Below the pieces are notes generated by a model. The model had not been told where the DNA came from, ran no database searches, and saw only the letters and a program-made list of their open reading frames with translations. 64,000 nucleotides of DNA from Hyphomonadaceae bacterium (GTDB taxonomy: Bacteria > Pseudomonadota > Alphaproteobacteria > Caulobacterales > Aquidulcibacteraceae): contig JAEUMQ010000016.1 of the NCBI GenBank assembly GCA_016791425.1, positions 1 through 64,000 on the forward strand. The letters are read 5' to 3'. The position numbers were made by a program, and so were the translations under genes. Positions 26,869-37,322 of this stretch are shown here, one piece after another. Positions within the stretch are counted from its first letter, which is position 1; every line of letters begins with the position of its first letter.

Positions 26869-27420
26869 CTAGCGCATCAGCGACCAGAACGTCACGCCTG
26901 TCGCCGCGGCGATGCCCGCCACAGCCGCGATGAGGTGCGGCAAGAGCGCGAGCCGCGCCGTGCTCTTGGCCCCGCCGCCGCGAAAACCGTGAAGGTTCGG
27001 CGGTCCGGCGCTGATCGCCAGCATGGCGCGATAGCGGTCAAGATGACCGAACGACATGATCGCGTTCAGGAAGATGATGATCAACGCCACCGAGACGCCG
27101 AAGGGCCTGAGGTGCGAAGCATTCACCCACGCGATCATGAGCGTGATCGGCCAGGCCGCGACGATCGCCAGCGGCGCGCAGAGGTCGGCCAGCAGCGCCA
27201 GACCAATAACGATCTCCAGGACCTTCACCACCGTCATCACGCCCGATGCGACGAGCGCGGGGATGAGGCCGGGCCCCGGCAGAATCGTCGTGTCGGCATA
27301 AAACGCGAGCCAGTAGTTCAAGCCATGGAAGAGGAACCACCCGCCGAAGAAGAACTGGCAGGCATGGGCGAATGTGGAAAACGCACCGCGCTTCGGCGCC
27401 GCGCCAGCAGCCTCGGACAT
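26869..27420 (-). CDS. DoxX-like membrane protein, paired with MetE-like gene
   Basis: A 183-residue membrane protein with about four to five helices. FFFGGWFLFHGLNYWLAF parallels the GLHAFISGLNYF segment of the protein at 19303, as does the VVKVLEIVIGLALLADL helix. GGAGGG precedes the ATG at 27420. Divergent from the GntR gene across 231 bp that contains the inverted repeat AATATTGAATATT at 27511-27523. The function is unknown. Confidence 0.7.
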   Translation of the reverse strand: MSEAAGAAPKRGAFSTFAHACQFFFGGWFLFHGLNYWLAFYADTTILPGPGLIPALVASGVMTVVKVLEIVIGLALLADLCAPLAIVAAWPITLMIAWVNASHLRPFGVSVALIIIFLNAIMSFGHLDRYRAMLAISAGPPNLHGFRGGGAKSTARLALLPHLIAAVAGIAAATGVTFWSLMR

Positions 27421-27651
27421 TTTGAGGTCCCTCCAACGCAACCGGACGTGAGTCCCAGGCGCGCCGCCCTTGATTTTCCGAGACTCTAGAGCCGGTGGGC
27501 GGGAGCGTCAAATATTGAATATTATCATGAATGACTAAAAGCTCAGACAATCCTGCGGACCAGCGAAGCTTGCCGCCGCCGCGACGCGCCATCCCGTTGA
27601 CGCCTTCTCCAGGGCGGGGGACAAGCACGAGGTCCCTTCGAGGTTGAGCTG

Positions 27652-28428
27652 ATGGAGCGCCCCCGGCCGAAGCGAACGCCCGCGCACCCGGCCGCCGCGG
27701 AGGAAAAACGCGGGGGCATGCGCCTCCACCTCGCCATTGCGCGCGAACTTGGCATCGCCATCGTTTCGGGCGCCCATCGCCCGGGCGACATCCTGCAGGG
27801 AGAGGTCGAGGCCAGTCAGCGCCGCAAGGTCTCGCGCACGGTCTATCGCGAGGCGGTTCGCATCCTCGCCGCCAAGGGTCTTGTATCGAGCCGCACCAAG
27901 GTAGGCACTCAGGTCAGCCCGCGCAGCGAATGGCGCCTCCTGGATCCCGACCTGATCGGCTGGATCTTCACCGGCGATCCCGACGCTGCGATGCTGCGCG
28001 CGCTCTTCGAGCTCCGCGCGATCGTCGAGCCGGCCGCTGCGGCTTTGGCCGCGGCGCGCCGAACCCCGGCGCAGTTGGAGATGATGCAGAGCGGACTCGA
28101 CCGGATGCGGCGCCACACGCTGCAGTCCGAAGAAGGCATCCTCGCCGACCAGCAATTCCACGCCGCGCTGCTCGACGCCACCCACAACCCCTTCATGCTG
28201 TCCATGGCCAACAGCGTCACCGCGGCGATCACCGCGCTCAATCGCTACAAGCAACGGCGCAAGCCGCTCGAACGGGATCCGACGCCGGAGCACGAGAACG
28301 TCTTCGAAGGCATTGCGGCGCGGGATCCCGAAGCGGCGCGACAAGCAATGCTGGAGCTGCTGCGTCTGGCGATCGCCGACGTGCAGCCGCCGCGCCAATC
28401 GCGCCGCCGAAAGCCGACCAACCCATAA
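27652..28428 (+). CDS. GntR family (FCD) transcriptional regulator
   Basis: A 258-residue regulator with an N-terminal winged helix (LAIARELGIAIVSGAHRPGDIL, then KVSRTVYREAVRILAAKGLV) and a C-terminal FCD ligand domain (ELRAIVEPAAAALAA, then QFHAALLDATHN). GTQVSPRSEWRLLDPDLIGW is typical of the DgoR/galactonate-type subgroup. It may control the divergent DoxX-MetE unit or nearby sugar genes. Confidence 0.85.
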   Translation: MERPRPKRTPAHPAAAEEKRGGMRLHLAIARELGIAIVSGAHRPGDILQGEVEASQRRKVSRTVYREAVRILAAKGLVSSRTKVGTQVSPRSEWRLLDPDLIGWIFTGDPDAAMLRALFELRAIVEPAAAALAAARRTPAQLEMMQSGLDRMRRHTLQSEEGILADQQFHAALLDATHNPFMLSMANSVTAAITALNRYKQRRKPLERDPTPEHENVFEGIAARDPEAARQAMLELLRLAIADVQPPRQSRRRKPTNP

Positions 28429-28510
28429 GCCAAGCGGCATTCGTTGCGACACGCTTGCGCATTTCTGCAGGAACACCACAATAGCGACGCGCTTTGCCCG
28501 GGAGGACCGG

Positions 28511-30346
<1,836 letters not shown>

Positions 30347-30435
30347 GAGGCCGATAGACCGGAGTACGCGCCATTGACGCCAGGTCCCGGCGCTGGCGAC
30401 AATGCGTCAGGGCGGAAGACAAACGAGGCGTCGGG

Positions 30436-30897
30436 ATGGCGGCAAAAGTGATCAATGTGGACGGCGCTGACCATACGCTGGACGCAGCCCCTGACATGCC
30501 GCTGCTCTATGCGCTGCGCGACGATCTGGGCCTCAACAACCCGAAGTTCGGCTGTGGCGTCGCCCAATGCGGCGCGTGCATGGTGCTGATCGGCGGCGTC
30601 CCGACATTCTCGTGCGTTACGCCCCTCGCCGATGTGAGCGGCCCGATCACCACCATCGCCGGCATCGGTGAGCCCGGCGCTCTTCACCCGATCCAACAGG
30701 CCTATATCGACGAAGCGACGCCGCAGTGCGGCTATTGCATCAGCGGCTGGATGCTGAGGGCCGTGGCGCTGCTCAAGGAGATTCCGCGCCCAACCGACAA
30801 CGACATCCGCGAGGCCTTCGCGGGATTGAAATGCCGGTGCGGCACGCACATGGCGATCATGCGCGCCGTGAAGCGCGCCGCGGGGCTTGCGCCATGA
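30436..30897 (+). CDS. Molybdenum hydroxylase 2Fe-2S subunit (IorA-like)
   Basis: A 153-residue small subunit of a xanthine-oxidase-family enzyme, like isoquinoline 1-oxidoreductase alpha subunit. The N-terminal plant-type cluster uses Cys40, 45, 48 and 60, and the C-terminal cluster Cys98, 101, 133 and 135. It passes electrons from the molybdenum site. Its stop overlaps the large-subunit start (ATGA). There is no FAD subunit, as usual in IorAB. Confidence 0.88.
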   Translation: MAAKVINVDGADHTLDAAPDMPLLYALRDDLGLNNPKFGCGVAQCGACMVLIGGVPTFSCVTPLADVSGPITTIAGIGEPGALHPIQQAYIDEATPQCGYCISGWMLRAVALLKEIPRPTDNDIREAFAGLKCRCGTHMAIMRAVKRAAGLAP

Positions 30898-33185
30898 GCG
30901 ACGCCCCCAAATCTCCGCGCCTGTCGCGCCGCGCGCTGCTGGTCGGCGGCGGGCTCCTCGTCGTCTCGGTGGGCGCGCTGGCCGGCCCGCAGCTGGTGTC
31001 CATGCTGAGCGCCGGGCAAAGACCGCCGCTGGTGCCGGACGAGCTCGATTCCTTCATCGCCATCGACCGCAGCGGCGCGGTCACCGCCTTCGCAGGCGTG
31101 ATGGATGTCGGCCACGGCCTCACCCTCGCGCTGCGCCAGATCGTCGCCGAAGAACTCGATGCGCCCCTCGCGCGCGTCGCCGTCGTGATGGGCGACACCG
31201 CACGCACGGTCAACCAAGGCGGCGCCAGCGGCTCGGGCGGCGTCCAAAGCTGCGGCATGGTGCTGCGCAGCATCGCGGCCGAAGCCCGACGCCTGCTCCT
31301 CGAGCGTGCCGCGGCGCGCTTCTCCGTCGCCGTCGGCGATCTCACTGTTGCGGACGCAATCGTGTCTGCCGGCAAGCGATCCGTGGCCTACGGCGACCTC
31401 GTCGGCGAAGGATATTTCAATTCCAAGCTCGAATGGAACGGCGAGATCGGCCGCCGCTTGCAATCAAAGGGCCAGGCGACGCCGAAATCGCCAAGCGAAT
31501 ACAGGATCGTCGGCAGGTCCGCGCCGCGCGACGACCTCGCGCCGCGCGTTGTCGGCGATTTCCAGTACGTCACGGACGTCAAAGTTCCCGGCATGCTGCA
31601 CGGGCGGATGATCCGCCCGCCGGTGGCCGGCGCGGTTCCGACGAGCGTGGACGAAGCGTCCATCGCGCACCTTTCCTCCGCGCGGATAGTGAGACGCGAA
31701 GGCTTCCTTGGCGTGGTCGCCGAGCGCGAGTGGGACGCGATCCGCGCGTCGCGCGAGCTCAAAGTGTCCTGGTCCAACGTCGAGTCGCCGTTTCCGCCGT
31801 ACGACACGCTTTACGATCACATCGCCGCCGCGCCCGACGTTGAACGCACGGTCGAGAAATCCGTTGGCGACGTCGCTGCCGCATTTTCCCGCGCAGCGCG
31901 CGTGGTCGAAGCACGCTATGAATGGCCGTTCCAGTCGCATGCTTGCATGGGGCCGGCATGCGCCGTCGTCGAGATCAAGAACGGCCGTGCGACGGTATGG
32001 ACCGGCACGCAAAAGCCGCACTTCGCCGCCGAGGGCGTCGCCGCCGCGCTGGAAATGCCGCTCGACAAGGTGCGGGCGATCTGGGCGCTGGGGCCGGGCT
32101 CGTACGGGCGCAACGATTCCGGCGACGCGGCGATCGACGCGGCGTTTCTCGCCAAGGCCGTCGGCAAGCCCGTGCGCGTGCAGGGCATGCGCCACGAAGG
32201 CCATGGCTGGGACCCCAAAGGGCCGGCGTCGGTTCACACCGCGCGCGCCGCGCTCGACCGCAACAATCGCATCATCGCATATCAGATCCTCAACAAGGGC
32301 TTCTCGCGCCGCGACATCGAATTCAACGAGGCGAAGCTTGAGCACTCGCTCGCCGGCCAGCTGATGGGCCTGCCGCTCCTGGCCGCGCCCGCCTTCAGCG
32401 TGCAGGACGAGGAATACGCGTTCCCGAACATGGAGCTGGCCTGGGCGACGATCGCCCCGCTGCTCGATCGCGCCTCGCCTCTGCGCACCGCGCACCTGCG
32501 CGATCCCTGCGGACCGAACAACAATTTCGCCAGCGAGTCCTTCTTCGACGAAGTCGCCCTCGCCGCCGGCGCCGATCCGATCGCCTTCCGTCTCGCGCAC
32601 ATGACCGACGAACGCCACATGGCGGTGCTCCGCGCCGCGGCCGAACGCGCCCGCTGGACGCCGCGTCGGCGCCCTTACCGACGCGCGAGCGGCGGGACCT
32701 TGGCGGGCCGAGGCTTCGCCTACTCCCGCGGCCACGGCGCGATCGTCGCGATCATCGCGGACGTCGAAGTGGATGCCCGAACCGGACGCGTCTGGCCGCG
32801 CCGCTTCACCGTCGCGCACGAGTGCGGGCAGATCATCAATCCAAGCGGCCTCGCGCTCTGCATCGAGGGCAATGTCGTGCAGGCGGCGAGCCGCGCGCTC
32901 TTCGAGGAAGTGACGTTCGACCGGAACGCCGTCACGAGCGTCGATTGGGCGACCTATCCCATCCTCGAAATGCCCGATGCGCCCGAAGCGATCGACATCG
33001 TGACGCTCGATCGCCCGGAGCTTCCCCCTGGCGGCGCGGGCGAGCCCGCCACCCGTCCCGTCGCCGCCGCGCTCGCCAATGCGATCTTCGACGCGACCGG
33101 CGTCCGTCTGCGCCGCGCCCCCTTCTCGCCTGCGCGCGTCCTCGCCGCGCTTTCAGGCGAGCGCCGCTCGACATCGCCCGCCTGA
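30894..33185 (+). CDS. Molybdenum hydroxylase large subunit (IorB-like)
   Basis: A 763-residue molybdopterin-binding subunit, resembling isoquinoline 1-oxidoreductase beta and aldehyde/nicotinate-type dehydrogenases that hydroxylate N-heterocycles or aldehydes. The N-terminus has a twin-arginine signal (LSRRALLVGGGL), indicating folded export to the periplasm with the small subunit. GQGGASGSGGVQ-type and C-terminal PPGGAGEPATRP segments are present, the latter holding the catalytic glutamate. An MFS carrier follows after 46 bp. Confidence 0.87.
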   Translation: MSDAPKSPRLSRRALLVGGGLLVVSVGALAGPQLVSMLSAGQRPPLVPDELDSFIAIDRSGAVTAFAGVMDVGHGLTLALRQIVAEELDAPLARVAVVMGDTARTVNQGGASGSGGVQSCGMVLRSIAAEARRLLLERAAARFSVAVGDLTVADAIVSAGKRSVAYGDLVGEGYFNSKLEWNGEIGRRLQSKGQATPKSPSEYRIVGRSAPRDDLAPRVVGDFQYVTDVKVPGMLHGRMIRPPVAGAVPTSVDEASIAHLSSARIVRREGFLGVVAEREWDAIRASRELKVSWSNVESPFPPYDTLYDHIAAAPDVERTVEKSVGDVAAAFSRAARVVEARYEWPFQSHACMGPACAVVEIKNGRATVWTGTQKPHFAAEGVAAALEMPLDKVRAIWALGPGSYGRNDSGDAAIDAAFLAKAVGKPVRVQGMRHEGHGWDPKGPASVHTARAALDRNNRIIAYQILNKGFSRRDIEFNEAKLEHSLAGQLMGLPLLAAPAFSVQDEEYAFPNMELAWATIAPLLDRASPLRTAHLRDPCGPNNNFASESFFDEVALAAGADPIAFRLAHMTDERHMAVLRAAAERARWTPRRRPYRRASGGTLAGRGFAYSRGHGAIVAIIADVEVDARTGRVWPRRFTVAHECGQIINPSGLALCIEGNVVQAASRALFEEVTFDRNAVTSVDWATYPILEMPDAPEAIDIVTLDRPELPPGGAGEPATRPVAAALANAIFDATGVRLRRAPFSPARVLAALSGERRSTSPA

Positions 33186-33231
33186 GGCTGCATTCCATCC
33201 CAAACAACTTGGTCGGGGGGCTGAGGGCGCC

Positions 33232-34545
33232 ATGAACGTTTTTCTCTGGTCGGTGACCTCGGCGCTGGCCGGCTTCCTGTTCGGCTTCGACACCGTGGTG
33301 ATCTCCGGCGCCGAGCAGACGATCCAGGCGCTCTGGTCGCTCGATCCGGGCATGCACGGCATAGCGATGGCCTCGGCGCTCTACGGCACCGTGATCGGTG
33401 CGCTGCTCGGCGGCTGGCCGACCGATCGCTTCGGCCGCAAGGCGACGCTGCAATTCATCGGCGTGCTCTATCTGGTGGGCGCGATCTGGTCGGCGCTCGC
33501 GACCGACGTCCATTCCTTCATCGCAGCGCGCGCACTGGGCGGGCTCGGCATCGGCCTCTCCACGGTCGCTGCGCCGCTCTACATCTCGGAGATCGCGCCG
33601 CCTTCGCATCGCGGCCGGCTGGCGGGCCTCTTTCAGTTCAATATCGTCTTCGGAATTCTCGTCGCTTATCTCTCCAACGCCGCGCTGGGCGCCGCCGGCG
33701 AGAACGCTTGGCGATGGATGCTCGGGGTCGCGGCGCTTCCATCCTTGATCTATGCGGCGCTCAGTTTGATGCTGCCGGAAAGCCCGCGCTGGCTTCTGTC
33801 CCGCAAACAGGATCGCGCCGGGGGGCTCGCCGTCCTGAGGCTCATCGAGCCGAAGGCGACCGCCGCCGAATTGGAGACCAAGGCCGACGAGATCATCGCC
33901 GCCGCCGCAACGCAATCATCGCGCTTCTTCACCCGCGCGCTCAGCGCCCCCATCTTGCTCGCCTTCCTGATCGCGTTCTTCAATCAGCTCTCCGGCATCA
34001 ACGCGATCCTCTACTTCGCGCCGCGCATCTTCGAGATGACCGGCCTCGGCGAGGAAGCCGCGCTCCTGCAATCGGTCGGCATCGGGATCACCAACCTCAT
34101 CTTCACTTTCGTCGGCCTGTGGCTCATCGACAAGCTCGGCCGGCGCACGCTGCTCTATATCGGCTCTTTCGGCTACATCATCTCTCTCGGGCTGACTGCG
34201 TGGGCCTTCTTCACCGGGCACTATGCGATCGTGCCCGCGTGCATCTTCGCGTTCATCGCCTCGCACGCCATCGGCCAAGGCGCGGTGATCTGGGTTTACA
34301 TCTCCGAGATCTTCCCGAACCGCCATCGCGCCGAGGGCCAGGCGCTCGGCAGCTTCACCCACTGGCTGTTCGCGGCGCTTCTCACCAGCTTCTTCCCGCA
34401 GCTCGTCACCGCCTTCGCGCCCGGCTACGTGTTCCTCTTCTTCGCCGGCATGATGGTGCTGCAACTCATCTGGGTGCGGATCATGGTCGTGGAGACCAAG
34501 GGATTGCCGCTCGAAGACATCCAGAAGCGCCTGGGAACGGCGTAG
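33232..34545 (+). CDS. MFS sugar porter
   Basis: A 437-residue carrier with sugar-porter family signatures: GFLFGFDTVVISGA in helix 1, DRFGRKATL in the 2-3 loop, PLYISEIAPPSHRGRL after helix 4, PESPRWLL in the central loop, and a QLSGINAILYFAP helix 7. Likely a proton-coupled sugar symporter. It lies 46 bp after the molybdenum hydroxylase and is convergent, 5 bp apart, with a fructokinase. Confidence 0.88.
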   Translation: MNVFLWSVTSALAGFLFGFDTVVISGAEQTIQALWSLDPGMHGIAMASALYGTVIGALLGGWPTDRFGRKATLQFIGVLYLVGAIWSALATDVHSFIAARALGGLGIGLSTVAAPLYISEIAPPSHRGRLAGLFQFNIVFGILVAYLSNAALGAAGENAWRWMLGVAALPSLIYAALSLMLPESPRWLLSRKQDRAGGLAVLRLIEPKATAAELETKADEIIAAAATQSSRFFTRALSAPILLAFLIAFFNQLSGINAILYFAPRIFEMTGLGEEAALLQSVGIGITNLIFTFVGLWLIDKLGRRTLLYIGSFGYIISLGLTAWAFFTGHYAIVPACIFAFIASHAIGQGAVIWVYISEIFPNRHRAEGQALGSFTHWLFAALLTSFFPQLVTAFAPGYVFLFFAGMMVLQLIWVRIMVVETKGLPLEDIQKRLGTA

Positions 34546-34550
34546 GATCT

Positions 34551-35447
34551 TCAGCGCGCCTCGGCGGCCAGCGCATCCTGTGCAAGCGCGAGCGCTCCGA
34601 GCAGCCCCGATCGCGGCGCAAGCGCGGGCGCTGCGATCACCGTGTCGGGATCGCCGCGGAAATAGCCGTTCTGCAAGGTGCGCGCGCTCTCGCGCACGCG
34701 CCCCAGCAGACCTGGCGTCTCCATCACGCCGCCGCCAAGCAGGATCCGCCCCGGCTCCATCATCGCCTGCAGCGCCGTGCACATCTGCGCAACGTAGTGG
34801 GCGACGATCTCGTGCGCGACATGGTCCGTGGGCAGCTCGGACAACGTGGCGCCCCAGCGCGCGCTGATCGCAGGTCCGGACGCCAAGCCCTCCAGGCATA
34901 CGCCGTGAAAGCGGCATGAGCCCGCGAAATCCTGGTCGCGCGGATGCCGCGCGACGGGGATGTGGCCCATCTCCGGGTGGCTCAAGCCAACCAGCGTACG
35001 CCCATCGACCACCGCGCCGCCCCCGATGCCAGTGCCGACCGTCACGTACACTGCAAGGCGCACATCGCGCCCCGCGCCCCATCGCTGCTCGGCCAGCGCC
35101 GCCGCATTCACGTCGGTATCGAACCCAACCGGCGCCCGGAAAGCCTCCCTGAACGGCGCGACCATGTCGGCCCCGCTCCAACCCGGCTTGGGCGTCGCGC
35201 GCAAGGCGCCCCAAGCCGGTGAAGCGCGATCCAGCTCGATCGGCCCGAAGCTCGCGACGCCGACGGCCTTGATCGCGCCATGCCGCGCCGCCGCCGCGCG
35301 CACCCAATCGACCGACCGCGCCAGCGTCTCATCCGGCGTCGTTGTCTCGATGCGTCCTTCTTCCAGGATCGCGTCCGGCCCCGACGCGATCCCAAGCGCG
35401 ACCTTCGTGCCGCCGGCTTCCACCAAACCAAACAGGGGCGTCGCCAT
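34551..35447 (-). CDS. ROK-family fructokinase
   Basis: A 298-residue sugar kinase. EAGGTKVALG is the phosphate-binding segment, GTGIGGGAV and the catalytic aspartate region GFDTDVNAAALAE follow, and the zinc-site variant with CRFHGVCLEGLASGPA marks fructokinase-type ROK enzymes. It phosphorylates a hexose with ATP, and convergence with a sugar porter supports sugar use. ATG at 35447. Confidence 0.85.
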   Translation of the reverse strand: MATPLFGLVEAGGTKVALGIASGPDAILEEGRIETTTPDETLARSVDWVRAAAARHGAIKAVGVASFGPIELDRASPAWGALRATPKPGWSGADMVAPFREAFRAPVGFDTDVNAAALAEQRWGAGRDVRLAVYVTVGTGIGGGAVVDGRTLVGLSHPEMGHIPVARHPRDQDFAGSCRFHGVCLEGLASGPAISARWGATLSELPTDHVAHEIVAHYVAQMCTALQAMMEPGRILLGGGVMETPGLLGRVRESARTLQNGYFRGDPDTVIAAPALAPRSGLLGALALAQDALAAEAR

Positions 35448-35548
35448 ATTCTCACCTGATGCGAACGTCCGCCTCGCGAGCGCCGCCAGCGTTAATGCTT
35501 TTCAAGCTTGTCCACAGGCACACTAGCAGGTCAACGCGGGCGAGAACG

Positions 35549-36244
35549 ATGCCGATTGAACTAGCCGCCATGGCGGCTGCTGCTGCGATGATGACGGGCG
35601 GGTGCTCCGAAGAGCCGACTGGCCCATTCGAGCTCTCGGCCAACGTCGCCTTCGTCTCGGACTTCCGCTATCGCGGCGTCTCGCTGAGCGGCGAGGATTT
35701 CGCGCTCCAAGGCGGCTTCGACGTTGCCCATCAGTCCGGCTTCAGCGCCGGTGTGTGGGCCTCCAGCATCGAGCCGCTTGCCGGCGCGACGCTCGAGCTC
35801 GATCTCTACGCCGCTTATTCGTTAACGGTTGCGGACACCGAGTTCTCGCTGGGCGCCACGGCCTTCGTCTACCCTGACGGAGAGGATTTCAATTTCGGCG
35901 AGCTCCAGGCCAGCGCAGCGCGCACCCTTGGCCCGGTCGATGCGACGCTCGGCGTTAATTATGCCTGGAGCCAGGATAACCTCGGCGACGAAGACAATCT
36001 CTACGTCTACGTCAACGGCGCCTTGCCGCTGCAGACGCTCGTCGGCCTGCCGCTCACGCTCAACGGCGCATTCGGCTACGAGGACGGCGTGCTGGCGATC
36101 GAGGGCGAGAAGCTCGATTGGTCTCTCGGCCTCGCGATGGCGATCGACGGCATCGTCGAGCTCGGCGCCACCTACACCGGCACGGACCTCGACGATCCGA
36201 TCGGCGACGGCGCCCTCGTGTTCTCGGCCACACGCGCCTTCTGA
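35549..36244 (+). CDS. TorF-family putative porin
   Basis: A 231-residue outer-membrane beta-barrel protein. FELSANVAFVSDFRYRGVSLSG and ALQGGFDVAHQSGFSAGVWASS are the typical TorF opening, and the chain ends in aromatic ATRAF as barrels do. The first 25 residues are hydrophobic with a possible but non-ideal lipobox (TGGC). The frame also opens upstream to 35342; the ATG at 35549 gives a normal signal segment. Confidence 0.78.
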   Translation: MPIELAAMAAAAAMMTGGCSEEPTGPFELSANVAFVSDFRYRGVSLSGEDFALQGGFDVAHQSGFSAGVWASSIEPLAGATLELDLYAAYSLTVADTEFSLGATAFVYPDGEDFNFGELQASAARTLGPVDATLGVNYAWSQDNLGDEDNLYVYVNGALPLQTLVGLPLTLNGAFGYEDGVLAIEGEKLDWSLGLAMAIDGIVELGATYTGTDLDDPIGDGALVFSATRAF

Positions 36245-36301
36245 ACCCCGGCCCGGTTCTTGCTTGATGGGCCTGCAGGTCCGTCATAGCGTGCGTTCGT
36301 C

Positions 36302-36514
36302 ATGAATTTGCAGATCCCCTTGATGGCCGTCCTTGCGGCCGGCTTCCTTTCCGCAGGCGGCGTGGCCGCAGCGAAGGAACAGCCGCGGCCGCAATGGGCC
36401 GCGCTCGGCCAGTCTTGCATCGCAAGCCGGAAGCCGCCGGGACGCCGCTCGCGGATCATCCCGCCGCGCGTGTGCGCAGTAACGCCGCCGCCGGCGCCGC
36501 AGGCGCCTCGCTAG
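36302..36514 (+). CDS. Small secreted protein of unknown function
   Basis: A 70-residue frame with a clear signal peptide (MNLQIPLMAVLAAGFLSAGG, cleavage near VAA-AKE) and a short basic, proline-rich mature part with two cysteines (SCIAS, RVCAV) that could form a disulfide. No family recognised. Its end overlaps the convergent methyltransferase stop by 4 bp. Confidence 0.5.
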   Translation: MNLQIPLMAVLAAGFLSAGGVAAAKEQPRPQWAALGQSCIASRKPPGRRSRIIPPRVCAVTPPPAPQAPR

Positions 36515-37263
36515 ATCGCGCGCCCGGTCAGGAACACGAATCCGGAATAGCCGCTCCGGATCTCGCGCTCGACGATGCCGATCCGCTGCAGCACGACATC
36601 GCGCGCATGCCGCGAGAAGACATCCTCGATCGCCTCAGGGGTCAGCGACAGCACCGGGAACGGACGATCTCCGACGATATAGCCGCCGGAGCGCACCAGG
36701 AACGCCGCCGCCAGGATCCCGCCCGGCTTCACGCAGCGCGCATAGGCGGCGCAGCCTTGTTCGAACTCGTCCATCCGCCCGGTGATGGATTCCGCGCAGA
36801 AGAACATCGTCGCCGCCGTCCAGCGCCGCGCCGGAAGGTCGTAGATCGAGCCTTGTGTGATCGTGGTCTTGGCCCGCAGCGGCGGGATCGGATCGATGGG
36901 CGTCGGCGTGGACATGTAGGCCTCGCGCGCAACGCGCCAGAAATGCTTCCATTGCGGACGCATCTCGGGTTTCTCCAGTTCCGCGGCGAGCCAGTCGCAA
37001 TTGCTGCGCGCGTATTCCCACACCGTCACACGATCAGCCACCGGCAACGCAGCGAACAGGGGGATGAAGTTCGGGCCGGTGCCGACATCGACGATATCGA
37101 GCGGCCCCTCTTTCGCGGCCGCGCCCAGCGCGGCCACGGCAAGCCTGATGACGTTGTCGTCGTCCGGATGGGGATCGCCGTAATAGTGCTGGAAATAAGA
37201 TTCGGAATCGAAACGGTCCCAGGAGAAATCGGCGTTCCCCGTCGCAGGTGAAGCATTCGCCAC
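36511..37263 (-). CDS. SCO2525/NNMT-like SAM-dependent methyltransferase
   Basis: A 250-residue class I methyltransferase of the NNMT/PNMT/TEMT-like group. SYFQHYYGDPHPDDD, the SAM motif IVDVGTGPNFIP and a WEYARSNCDWL acidic loop match the SCO2525-type bacterial branch. NNMT-type enzymes methylate amines or nitrogen heterocycles. The start is uncertain: GTG at 37263 follows AGGAA, while another GTG at 37296 extends it by 11 residues. Same strand as the GGDEF-EAL gene 59 bp upstream. Confidence 0.7.
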   Translation of the reverse strand: MANASPATGNADFSWDRFDSESYFQHYYGDPHPDDDNVIRLAVAALGAAAKEGPLDIVDVGTGPNFIPLFAALPVADRVTVWEYARSNCDWLAAELEKPEMRPQWKHFWRVAREAYMSTPTPIDPIPPLRAKTTITQGSIYDLPARRWTAATMFFCAESITGRMDEFEQGCAAYARCVKPGGILAAAFLVRSGGYIVGDRPFPVLSLTPEAIEDVFSRHARDVVLQRIGIVEREIRSGYSGFVFLTGRAI

Positions 37264-37322
37264 GGCGCGTTCCTGAAGCCTCGAACGAGGCCTCACCCAG
37301 CGCGATTCGCATTGAGGGAACC

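Noticed and set aside
27511-27523. AATATTGAATATT inverted repeat upstream of the GntR gene
   Set aside because: A possible operator, but AT-only dyads arise easily and no second copy was found; mentioned only in the gene entry.
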